Shown piece after piece: positions 41,801 to 52,037 of a stretch of 64,000 nucleotides of DNA (positions are counted from its first letter, which is position 1; every line of letters begins with the position of its first letter). Source of the stretch: Pollenia angustigena. Its lineage: Eukaryota > Arthropoda > Insecta > Diptera > Polleniidae. Both the position numbers and the translations under genes were made by a program. The stretch covers positions 99,162,151 through 99,226,150 of the forward strand of contig OV884060.1 of the NCBI GenBank assembly GCA_930367215.1, given 5' to 3'. The notes below the pieces were generated by a model, which did not search any database, had not been told where the DNA came from, and saw only the letters and a list, made by a program, of their open reading frames with translations.

Positions 41801-43421
41801 TGTAACGTGGTTTTGTCGTTGGCTGGGGTAACTCAGTTATGTCCAAGGTCAACTTACGGAATCCACGAACCTTAAGTGAAAACACGAGTATTTTTCCCTT
41901 TTCAGGGCTATTACAATCTTTATCTTTATTCAATGATTTCCTAATAATTTTACAATACTTCGTTTACTCGATTAAATCACAAGCAGCACGGCAAACAGGC
42001 GGGTATACGGCGGATCCTTTTCGGTAGATGTATGCGGTTCGGAGTCGGTTGAGGAAGCTGGTTCGGATCTTTTGGGTACTCGGCAGTACGGCGGCAGCTC
42101 GTTCTTAGCAGCTGATATTTTGTATAAATTTATTCTTATAACTACTGGTACTAATACTACAATGTTGCTTAAGGCTTAACTAGGTACTTATTTTAATAAA
42201 GGGCGATCGCAGTCGCTGTATCGAAACTAATAACCGAAGTCACAGTATTGAAACTGACACCCGAAGGCGCAGTACCAAACTAGCACCCGAAGGTGTAGTA
42301 ACTTAACAGGCGGCCGGAGTCGCTGTATCGAAACTAATGACCGAAGTCACAGTATTGAAACTGACACCCGAAGGCGCAGTACCAAACTAGCACCCGAAGG
42401 TGTAGTAACTTAACAGACGGCCGAAGTCGCTGTATCGAAACTGATGACCGAAGTCACAGTATTGAAACTGACACCCGAAGGCGCAGTACCAAACTAGAAC
42501 CCGAAGGTGTAGTAACTTAACAGGCGGCCGGAGTCGCTGTATCGAAACTAATGACCGAAGTCACAGTATTGAAACTGACACCTGAAGGCGCAGTACCAAA
42601 CTAGCACCCGAAGGTGTAGTAACTTAACAGACGGCCGAAGTCGCTGTATCGAAACTGATGACCGAAGTCACAGTATTGAAACTGACACCCGAAGGCGCAG
42701 TACCAAACTAGCACCCGAAGGTGTAGTAACTTAACAGACGGCCGAAGTCGCTGTATCGAAACTGATGACCGAAGTCACAGTATTGAAACTGACACCCGAA
42801 GGCGCAGTACCAAACTAGCACCCGAAGGTGCAGTAACTTAACAGACGGCCGAAGTCGCTGTATCGAAACTAATGACCGAAGTCACAGTATTGAAACTGAC
42901 ACCCGAAGGCGCAGTACCAAACTAACCCCCGAAGGTGTAGTAACTTAACAGACGGCCGAAGTCGCTGTATCGAAACTGATGACCGAAGTCACAGTATGAA
43001 ACTGAAACCCGTAGGCGTCAGTAGTCTAACAGATGACTAAGTCACTGTGCAAGGCAACACCCGAAGTGAATTCAAGTGTCGGCGACCGTCGTGCAGAAGG
43101 CGGGGACTAAGTCGACTTTAATATGGCAAGATCGTTGGTGCAATGAAATCGCCACGATGACATCTCAACCTCGAGTACTTATCTAACATTATTTATAAAC
43201 TAAATGAGACTTCTCATTCTAAATATTTATATTGGTAGGTAGAATTAACATTAGGGGGTTTCATAAGCTTGTATACTGTATTAAGGGGTTTCATAAATGA
43301 TCATAGGAGTTAATTTTCTTAAGATAGTTTTAATATATTATCAGTTACCTGTGTAAGGTTAGTGTAAAATATGTTAATAGGTATGTAAAGTAGATTTAAG
43401 GGAATGTAAATCTACGTTACA
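41801..43421 (-). repeat. 5' LTR (minus-strand sense)
   Basis: A 1621-bp copy of 34383-36003. Scanning both copies line by line I saw no difference. It contains the second copy of the higher-order tandem array (42203-43033). Confidence 0.95.
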
Positions 43422-44189
43422 CCTTTTACAATGAGGCAAGTGGAAGGCAGACAGACGAAGTTTGTTGGTGAGGGGTTGTAGAGGTAGAGTGTGTAGTACA
43501 TAACTATTTGTAGTGGACATTTTTTGGTTATCTTTTACACTTTTCGGCATTTTCATGTTGTTGCTTCATATAATTTTTCTCACACCAATGTAATTTTAGT
43601 ATCAATGCCTGTTAAATGTTCATCTTCGTCAACAGCGAAAAGAACGAAAAAAGGAAAACAATAATATCTGTCTGTCTATTAATTTCGCGATTGTGAAAGG
43701 TTTAGGCAAGTTCAAAAGAGAATAAGAAAAAGTTCTGCCTTTTAATTTCAACGTTGTAAATTGGGACTTACGGCTGCGTGCAAATGTAACGTTTGTTTGT
43801 TATTTCTTACAAACGGATGGTCAATGCAGGTTTTAATGTTTATGTCTTCCCTTGTTACCTATTTTATTACGCACTGCAAACCGTATGACAATATCATGTT
43901 CACATATTTGAATGTTGTGTTATTTTGATTTAAAATATCGATGTTCATATTTCCCACAATTATTAATTCTTGAAAATTTATTTTTTCTGAAACCGAAAAG
44001 GGCGTAAATCAAATTAAAAAATGGTTTCGGTAATCTTGAGGAAAAGTTTTTTATTTTCTTCATAAGTTAAATAAAATACATACATATATATTTTTTAATT
44101 TATTTCCTTTTTATTTTTACTAATAAAGCATTAAAAGTTATCAACAAAAAAATTAAATAAAAGGAAATTCTGATTATTAAAAAATAATA
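43422..44189. other. unassigned stretch
   Basis: No gene or repeat boundary was recognised after the gypsy-group element's right target duplication. The minus ORF 43374-43556 straddles the LTR edge and is spurious. Confidence 0.4.
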
Positions 44190-44582
44190 GTTACACCCAA
44201 TTTTCATGATGATTTTTTCCCCTATTTTTGAAACATGTCTTTTTTAGTTTGAAAGCGAGCGGGGGAGTGAAGTAAGCAGGGTAGAAAAAAAGACATGAAT
44301 CGTATTTTCTGTGTTTTTTTTGACATTCCTCTTTGCATTTAATTTTGTTTTTTAATTTATGTTGTATTTTTATTTCAAAATTACAATTGCTTTTTAAAAT
44401 ATAAAAAAATAAACAAATTTAATTCAAAAAAATTCAATACATACATACATTTATAAGGAAAATAAAAAAAATCAAACAAAATAAGAAACATTGTGAAAAT
44501 TGAACATGTCTTTGGAAGTTTCTTTAAAAAAGAACTATAAAAAAGACATGTCTTTTAAATCATCGTGAAAATCAGGTGTTAC
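44190..44582. mobile_element. 393-bp inverted-repeat element
   Basis: Left end GTTACACCCAATTTTCATGA and right end (minus) GAGTAACACCTGATTTTCAC are imperfect inverted copies. The inverted homology resumes further in with ACATGTCTTTTTTA near 44235 and 44545. No coding region is present, and the target duplication is unclear. Confidence 0.55.
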
Positions 44583-44704
44583 TCATTTTCATGTGGTAAA
44601 TTAATATAAAACGAATATGCCAATCTTCCGGAATGAAGATCATTTAGATGTTCCCACTTCTTTTTAGAAATACCCTCTGGCTATGTAATGGAAAGAGTTC
44701 GGTG

Positions 44705-46621
44705 TTATGAATTATTTTTGCACTTCGGTGTGGAGTTATTGCAGATTCTTCTTTTGTTTATTTTAAAATAAACAGTTCCAGAAGGATCATACCCCAAAGC
44801 TCGAATTTTGTAAACGGTGAGATCTCCTGCTTTCTTTCCTGTAAATTTTAAGTTGCATGAATAGGTCATGAATATTTGTAATAATAATTTTACCTGGACG
44901 AATAGAGTAAAGCTTAGGAAGAGAGTCGTAATCAAAAAAAAAAAAGAAACGAATGTGTAAGGTGATGAGTTTTAAATGTGAAATGGAGATTTTCGCGAAT
45001 CCTTAACATACTGAACGACTTCAGAAGGAAGATTAATTTTCTTATTATTAACTTTCCATTGTTGGGCGCAAATTGTTCAAATTAAAATAATCTAATGTCG
45101 CATGCAATAAGACATTAGGATTTTTAAATCATTAGTTTAAAAACAATAACTTGAAAAGAGCAAAATTTAACAAAATCATAAAATTTATAATGAAGTTTGA
45201 AGTTTTGTCAACTTTAACTCTGCCATTTAATGACTCATCTCTTCAAACGACCCATGGTTATTTAATAAATTTTATAACCTCTCAATAAAAAGAAAGAAAT
45301 ACATAGTCCGTTCAAAATTGTTGAAGATATTTGCATTTCAGTCACATCATCTTTTTTAAAAACACAAATAACGGTTATTTTGGAATATCTCAAAAACTGT
45401 TATACTTTTAACAATTCTGACTTCATATTCGGATTCAAGTTTTACATAAAGATTAACTGTCAAATTCTAAAATTTCGGTGTAATTTTTTAATTTGGTTTT
45501 TTTTGGATAAAATATTCATGTTAAAGAACACTAATACAGAGCAACATTGTTCATAAGATTTAGCCCTAGAATATTTGTAAATAAGTTTTTCTCTAAAATA
45601 AATATTACGGAACTTATCATCAATAAAAGCTACCCATAGTGAGAATAATAGCATTTTAGCAAACTTTGTGGGGTCAAGGCACGGCTAATAACTATGCAAA
45701 CGATCAAAAATTTTTTGTATATATTTTTTTCTAATTTGGAATCATTCTAAGGGGTTTGCCAAGTGAAAATATGAAAACAAAAATTGCCCATATAACTTGC
45801 GGTCACACTAATATCCATGCATAATAATAAACACAGTTTAGACTTGACATTTTCGACATCATTTGCTTTTTCTACTCTCATTTCATCAATTTCTAATCGA
45901 TGATTGCTATATTGTTCCACAGTTTTGTTTTTTGCTTCATATGATACGCAAGTATCGCACATATCATTCCTTGGTTTAAATAAGGAAATAGTTTATTTTA
46001 TTCTAAGCTTAAAGTTTTGATACGATGCTGCCGAAGTTTCATTATCATGGTTTTTTATGCATTCTTCACAATATAATTTATATAATTGACTGTATGATTT
46101 AACATCTGTTTGAAAATAAAGTTTGTTTGAGTATTGCCTTCGGTAATGGGATTCAAGTTTCGGAATATCGTTTAACCAATTATTTTAAAAGTTAAGACGC
46201 TTTTCGTATTTTTTACCATTAATCGAGGTTTTTCTTTTTGGCAGTACTTTACCCAGTTGCGCATTATCTAAAATGTTTAAATCTACCCAATTTCTTATCA
46301 TTTTTTATTGACTCCAAGAGTTGACATAAACATTTGCCTGCAAACTTGGGTACGACACGTTTTAACTCTTAAATAATAACTTTTAGATATCGATCTCCTC
46401 GAAAATATTTTACAATTTCGTGCCTTTTCTTCTACGTCTACTTGACATTTCACATACACCTTTTTTTCATCCCACGACATGCTCCAAAATCGATCACGAA
46501 ATTCTGACTGACATCTTAACCCCATTTTTCGTGGATTTTTTTCGCACAAAATTCCTTTATTGATTCCTTTATACATTTTACCAGACATTCGAATATCGTA
46601 TTTTTTATTCACTTTTTTCAC
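44705..46621 (-). pseudogene. decayed DDE-type transposase-like gene
   Basis: Minus-strand fragments appear in order. 46621-46298 contains MGLRCQSEFRDRFW and SKSYYLRVKTCRTQVCRQMF. 45962-45747 contains CDTCVSYEAKN and SNHRLEIDEMRVEKANDVEN. Near 45070-44985 is WKVNNKKINLPSEV and at 44935-44705 is KIRALGYDPSGTVYFKI. This string of motifs is typical of a widespread insect transposon-encoded protein family with a Cys-rich N-terminus. I suspect a Sola-like or related DDE transposase but cannot prove the superfamily. Numerous frameshifts make it non-functional. Confidence 0.6.
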
Positions 46622-46991
46622 TGATTTGTTTAAATTAGTTTCAACATTTTAATTTTTCGAATTTATTCTATGAGCAAAATTTTAGTTATGTATTTAATAA
46701 AGCTTTTTTGTATTAGTTCTATTCCTTCAATTTTTCAGAAATGACTTTATACACTACCAGACTATTATATTGTATCTTCTTGTTACATTTTACCTTAGCT
46801 TTCCTTTGGACAGCAATGGAGTATATTGTATGTACAGAAAAATTTACAATTATTAGACACTAGCAGAATGTAATGTATTTTCTGGCCCGCTACGGCCTTC
46901 GTCAGCATTCTTTGTGTCACACTGGATAGTGATACTTTATAAATTGAATGTATTTAACTCAACAATTTTTACAATAAGAAACTGGGAATTA
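46622..46991. other. flank sharing a direct repeat with 49430-49475
   Basis: 46645-46690 (TTCAACATTTTAATTTTTCG..., ATTTATTCTATGAGC) is repeated imperfectly and in the same orientation at 49430-49475, on the far side of the giant inverted repeat. The rest of the stretch holds nothing that I recognise. Confidence 0.5.
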
Positions 46992-49398
46992 CACGGTGAG
47001 ACAGTCTAAAAAACCTGGGACCGGATATCATTTTTCTTGTAGGGCTTGTCGAGTGAAACAAGATTCCAATAGTGAAATATACCGGACACCTCCAAAATCC
47101 GGATTTACGGGTAAAAAACCGGTTTTTGTGCCTTTGCGCACTTATAAGCCTGTAATTTTGTTGATAATGATCCGATTTTAAATTTCTTACTAGATTTGGA
47201 AAGAAGAAACTGAGATCTTTCGAACAATGTATAATTTATTTAAGAAAACTGGAGAAATTTGGATGTTATTGTCGAGCAAACACAAATTTTGTAGATTTTT
47301 CAAAAAAATTTCAAATTTAGTGACGTTTTTATACATTATTTTCTTAAGAAACTATAATACTATTGAGTTTATTCAAAAAGTACGTTTATTAACGATTACA
47401 ACGCATATTTGGGTTTAAAAATAGATAAGTAATTGACTGAGTTATTTAACTTTTCATGAAAATAAACTTTTAAACATTTTATAAAAATTTTATTAATCAA
47501 TTAATCAATGTTATCCTAAACACAATTTGTAATGAGAGTTTAAGTCATTAAAAAATATTGTTTTTTTTCGTGTTCTTTGTACGCACTTTCTTTAAAATTA
47601 CAAATCGCTGTTAGCCTAAACACAAATTAGATTTACAACAAATATTTGTAATGAGAGCTTTACTTATGTAAAATTATTGTTTTTTTTTAATATGACGTTT
47701 TGTTAATGTCTTCTTTTTCACTTTGAATCTGTTTATTTAAAAAAACGTTTGCAATTTAATAAAAATCGTGTACAATTTAAATTAAAATTATGACAAAGAT
47801 GACAAAAAGCATCGCCGTTTACATCTAATTTTTTACAAAATGTTTCATGTATCCCAGTTTAAGATGCAGTGGTGCCAGAATAACGTCCTTAACTTTAACT
47901 AATTGGTAATTTAAAATGTTTTTGCTGCCTTTTCTATGTGACTCGCGAGTTGGCCATAGTTTGCGATCATAACGATTCGGCGCACGACATATTACATTAC
48001 AAATCTTAAATTAATAAAAATAAAGTCATAAATTTTTATAAGAAAATTTACTTTTAAATGAACCATCAAAAAAAAGTCGCCATTCATCTGCATTATAATT
48101 GTGATTTAATGCCGAAAATAGTTTCGGTACATCAACGCAATTCACGAGATCACTGTCATTGGAAATAGTCTTAAATCTTTCTTCAAGTAACCAAGTCCGG
48201 TAACTTGTTCTACCGGATGTTATAACGAAATCCTTTTCCACAAAATTCTACTGCTTTAATCGCGACCAAAGGACTTCAGATTGCCGCTTTGACAAGTGTA
48301 ATTCGCGAACAAGATCGTAGAAATCAGCATTTGCCAAATATGCCGCTCCGTTGTTGTAGACCTGGATGGAAGGAACTTTCTTTGTTCAAAATCTTTTTCT
48401 GTTATATCGACAGATTTGTTCGTTGTCGGTAGATCATAACTTACAGGTATCGGTTTTGTAACAGTTACAACATTTGCGTACTTAATGTTTTTGCGTGTTT
48501 TAAAACTGTATTGTTTTTAAAATCACGCCGGTGACTGATATCAGTAAATAAGCCAAAAATTTGGTACAATTGTCAAACATTTTGTATATAATTTTAATTT
48601 AAATTGCACACGATTTTTATTAAATTGCAAACGTTTTTTTTTAATACACAGATTCAAAGTGAAAAAGAAGACATTAACAAAACGTCATATTAAAAAAAAA
48701 ACAATAATTTTACATGAGTAAAGCTCTCATTACTAATATTTGTTGTAAATCTAAGTTGTGTTTAGGCTAACAGTGATTTGTAATTTTAAAGAAACTGCGT
48801 AAAAAGAACACGAAAAAAAACAATATTTTTGAATGACTTAAACTCTCATTAAAAATTTTTTTTGTGTTTAAGATAGCATTGATTAATAAAATTTTTATAA
48901 AATGTTTAAAAGTTTATTTTCATGAAAAGTTAAATAACTCAGTCAATCACTTATCTAATTTTAAACCCAAAAATGCGTTGTAATCGTTAATAAACGTACT
49001 TTTTGAATAAACTCAATAGTATTATAGTTTCTTAAGAAAATAATGTATAAAAACGTCACTAAATTTGAAATTTTTTTGAAAAATCTACAAAATTTGTGTT
49101 TGCTCGACAATAACATCCAAATTTCTCCAGTTTTCTTAAATAAATTATACATTGTTCGAAAGACCTCAGTTTCTTCTTTCCAAATCTAGTAAGAAATTGA
49201 CAATCGGATCATTATCAACAAAATTACAGGCTTATAAGTGCGCAAAGGCACAAAAACCGGTTTTTTACCCGTAAATCCGGATTTTGGAGGTGTCCGGTAT
49301 ATTTCACTATTGGAATCTTGTTTTAGTCGACAAGCCCTACAAGAAAAATAATATCCGGTCCCAGGTTTTTCTATTTCATTCAATTTTTTAACACTGTG
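46992..49398. mobile_element. 2.4-kb element with about 780-bp inverted arms and CAC(A/G)GTG ends
   Basis: The left arm (47009-47790) and right arm (48591-49371) are long inverted copies with scattered differences. Both contain CCTGGGACCGGATAT, CTTGTAGGGCTTGTCGA and AAAAAACCGGTTTTTGTGCC. The outermost bases are CACGGTG at the left and CACAGTG (minus) at the right. The roughly 800-bp loop carries a minus-strand transposase-like remnant. CACAGTG-type heptamers are known at Transib ends, but the flanking 5-bp sequences (AATTA, TTATT) do not match, so that link is weak. Confidence 0.75.
47796..48480 (-). pseudogene. transposon-encoded protein remnant in the loop of the inverted repeat
   Basis: On the minus strand the order is YNNGAAYLANADFYDLVREL, HLSKRQSEVLWSRLKQ, then VITSGRTSYRTW...ERF, NADEWRLFFDGSFKSKF, a gap, then DVILAPLHLKLGYMKHFVK near 47870. 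I recall this order from a multicopy, uncharacterised insect and cnidarian protein family ('EWRLFIDSS', 'LPPLHIKLGLMK') associated with transposons. An in-frame TAG follows SRLKQ, and frameshifts occur near 48030 and 47830. The N- and C-terminal parts are missing. Confidence 0.65.
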
Positions 49399-49807
49399 TT
49401 ATTTCCTTTCGAATGTTACTTTATATTATATTCAACATTTTTCATTTTTTGAATTTATTCTATGAGCTTAATTTTAGAAACGGGCCTGTTTTTTTTACTT
49501 TACTTTGATTAACTGCTTGCTTCAAGAAATAAGGTACCTACTTACTTAGCGGTTTAAAAAAAGTAAACAAACAATGATATTTTATTGCAACACAACAATG
49601 GAAAACTAACTGTTAATTAAAAATAAATTGCTTTCTTCTTTTATGTTTGTTATTTATTTTTTATCAAAAGGCGTAAGTTACATTCTTATTTTAAGAATTT
49701 TTTCGCTTGCAATTAGGGCTTTTAGAATTTTGTTGAAAAGAACGTTGTTTTTAATTGTAGGAGTATACAATTTTGCAGGAACATGTATGTGTTATGGTAA
49801 ATTATAA
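49399..49807. other. unassigned stretch
   Basis: Apart from the direct-repeat segment at 49430-49475 nothing is recognised. Confidence 0.4.
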
Positions 49808-50710
49808 GGTCTGTCTGGGTACTTTTCCAGTAGCAAATACTCAGTAAATTTTTTTGGGAGAGTAAGACCAATATTACTCTATCGGCTGAAAAAATCTCAA
49901 AAAGTACGCAGACAGTATCCAGTGAAATTTTGCAAGAAAACAGCTGATCGGTGTGTAAACAATTGAAATAAAAAAGCAAAAGAAATTTAGTATATATTTC
50001 TCGAGGTAAATTAAAAAATTATTTATTAAAGTGAAGCTTAAAAAGTGTTGTAAATTAAAAAAAATTGTTTATTACACTGTTATTAATTTGGTAAATTCAA
50101 TTTCTTCTTAGTTTTTAGTTTTATTTGTCGGGTTTTGTATAAAACTTCTTTTGCTTACATTGCCCAACATAGTGCCGGCTTACAATGGGAAAAAAGAATG
50201 AAATGCCCAATACGGTGCCCTCCAACAGCTTGACAACGGAGAAAAATAATTTGGATGTGAAGTTCTCGCCAGGAACACAATTCCAAATACTCGCCTCTTC
50301 AATTGCAAAGTTTGTCCCACAAAGTTCTGCTGGTTCTATCGGTTCTGCCATCTCCACTCCACTAACGCCACGGTCGCACTGTATATTTGGACGTTTCTAG
50401 CATGAAGTAAAATGTTTTGTTTATTATAATTTATTATAAACGTTAAAAATCAACACAATTCTAACTACTTACCTCTGTCATTGTTAAATTTAAATTTTTA
50501 TTTTCATTTCACAAAAACTATTTAATTCAAACAGCTGTTCAAACTATTTGCAAAATCTTGCAAGCGGAAATTTCTCCAGTAACATTTTGCAAGTTCTCTA
50601 ACTTCCAACTGTCAAAAAATTCTCTTTTTGGCTCTCTCGCTGCAAGAGATTTGGAGTACCTGACAACATTTTGCAACATTTTGCGCAAAATATGTGTTCG
50701 CAGACAGACC
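49808..50710. mobile_element. 903-bp TIR element with 5-bp duplication TATAA
   Basis: The ends GGTCTGTCTG (49808) and CAGACAGACC (50701-50710) are inverted copies. TATAA flanks both sides exactly (49803-49807 and 50711-50715). Subterminal sections repeat words such as TTTTGCAA and ATTTTGCA at the right. The central part has less A/T-biased coding-like sequence (50121-50400). Confidence 0.75.
50185..50400 (+). other. coding-like 71-codon ORF inside the TATAA-flanked element
   Basis: The plus frame is Ser/Thr/Pro-rich (NTVPSNSLTTEKNNLDVKFS, QSSAGSIGSAISTPLTPRSH). The opposite strand also has an open frame of 78 codons (50357-50121). GC content near 45% stands out from the surrounding DNA. It may be a captured host fragment or a remnant of the element's own gene. 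I do not recognise a domain in either frame. Confidence 0.3.
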
Positions 50711-50876
50711 TATAATCAATCAAAAAGTATGTACAAAAACAATATTAAATGCTTTTTTTATGGTTTTTATTATACTTTTTACTGTTTAAATGAATTAATT
50801 GTTTTTTTTATTTTTCTTTTTTAATATTGTTTTATGTACTTTTTCTTAAAATAAAATAAATTGAAAACATTAAAAA

Positions 50877-51617
50877 GGGTCTCCACGTAGCAATATTTAT
50901 TGCGGCAAACGTCAAATTTGATTGCACCATTGAATTTGCGACGTATAGACCGCAAATTGCCATGAGTGGCAATCCATTGCGCAATGATTGCCCTTCTGAT
51001 TGCTTGAGCAATTATTGCTTAGCAATCTGCTGTCATCAGTTGTAAATTATCTGACATTTCATTTCTCTGTACGGTTGTTTATTTATTAGTGTGTTTATCT
51101 ATTAAAAAAGCATTATTTATTAGTGTGTTTATATATTAAAAAAGCAATCAAGAAAAAGCCGCCAAGTGAAAAAATACTTCAACAAAATACAGAAAACAGT
51201 TTTTATATATTATATTTTTAAATAAACGTCAATATCAACAAAAGCAAACGCCGAATTTGTTTTTTTTGTACATTTTTATTTTTTCAATAGAACAATACAA
51301 GTTTTAGGTTTTTTTTTCATACGAAAATAAACAAAAAAGCAATACAAAACACAGCTACGACAATAACAATTAATTATTTTATTAATTTAATTTATTAATT
51401 TAAAAAAGAAAATTTAACAATCACTTCAAAACACAACATAAAACATTTGTTATAAATACAGCCACAAAACTTTATACAGCTACCCGAGGTGAAAATTGCA
51501 AATTTATGGCAAAGCAATAACAAGTGTTCTCCAGCAATACAATCAGCAATTATTGCTACATTGTTCTGCCGACGTTATTGCTTGTACTTAGCAATAAAAA
51601 TTGCGACGTAGAGACCC
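50877..51617. mobile_element. 741-bp TIR element with GCAAT/ATTGC subterminal repeats
   Basis: The ends GGGTCTCCACGTAGCAAT and (minus) GGGTCTCTACGTCGCAAT are inverted copies. Near both ends ATTGC/GCAAT occurs many times (50900-51030 and 51505-51605), so the subterminal regions could pair extensively. The interior is A-rich without coding sequence. The flanking duplication is unclear. Confidence 0.7.
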
Positions 51618-51877
51618 AGCGTAATGCAGTAGAAATACCCATTTTTTAGGAATATAATAACTGGTATAATCAGTAGGACTAACCTATATTAATAACGGTT
51701 AACTAGTCGATATATAAAGCTGTTAACTAACAAGTTACTTATTAAGTAGCCATAACGGATATGTGTATCGGTTAAAAAAAGTTATTCATAACATAATACT
51801 ACCAGTATCATTTTTAAAACGATCGTTTTCCATCACATACCTGATTAATTATGTTTCTTAATTTATTTTTTATTTAG
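51618..51877 (+). other. presumed intron or intergenic sequence before the Prp19 exon
   Basis: AT-rich, with repeated TTAACTA words at 51690-51730. It ends in a good acceptor-like stretch (TTTATTTTTTATTTAG at 51862-51877). Confidence 0.45.
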
Positions 51878-52025
51878 AGTTTATATGTATATGTAAACAA
51901 TGGCAAGATGTAACATTTTTAATGATCACACGGCACTGGCTACTGGTGAGCGGTTTGGCAAAAATGCTCAGTACATTGCATCTACAAGTATGGATAGGAC
52001 TCTGAAACTGTATTCAATTGATTAA
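51878..52025 (+). pseudogene. Prp19: Prp19 last exon (C-terminal WD40 blade) or pseudo-exon
   Basis: The terminal part reads FNDHTALATG, RFGKNAQYIASTSMDRTLKLYSID-stop (TAA 52023-52025), which is the conserved end of Prp19, the U-box ubiquitin ligase of the spliceosomal NineTeen Complex. The preceding KQWQDVTF is also a Prp19 motif but lies in another frame, one T away in a T5 run. A further offset lies before it, in TATATGTATATG. An acceptor-like TTTAG precedes at 51877. Two frame breaks in 60 bp favour a pseudogene or assembly indels. No upstream Prp19 exon was found in the window, which may mean long introns or a fragmentary duplicate. Confidence 0.7.
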
Positions 52026-52037
52026 ATGGTTTAATTA

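Larger units (their letters stand above)
34383..43421 (-). mobile_element. full-length gypsy-group LTR retrotransposon (9039 bp)
   Basis: Two direct LTRs of 1621 bp (34383-36003 and 41801-43421) with TGTAAC...GTTACA ends enclose a single gag-pol frame on the minus strand and a further downstream ORF. A 4-bp duplication CCTT (34379-34382 and 43422-43425) flanks it. The LTRs appear identical, including rare variants within their tandem arrays, and gag-pol has no stop. This points to a very recent and possibly competent insertion. No env is visible. Confidence 0.95.

Noticed and set aside
46992..49398. Assignment of the giant inverted repeat to Transib
   Set aside because: The CACAGTG-like ends are suggestive, but flanking 5-bp sequences do not match and the loop protein lacks recognisable Transib motifs.
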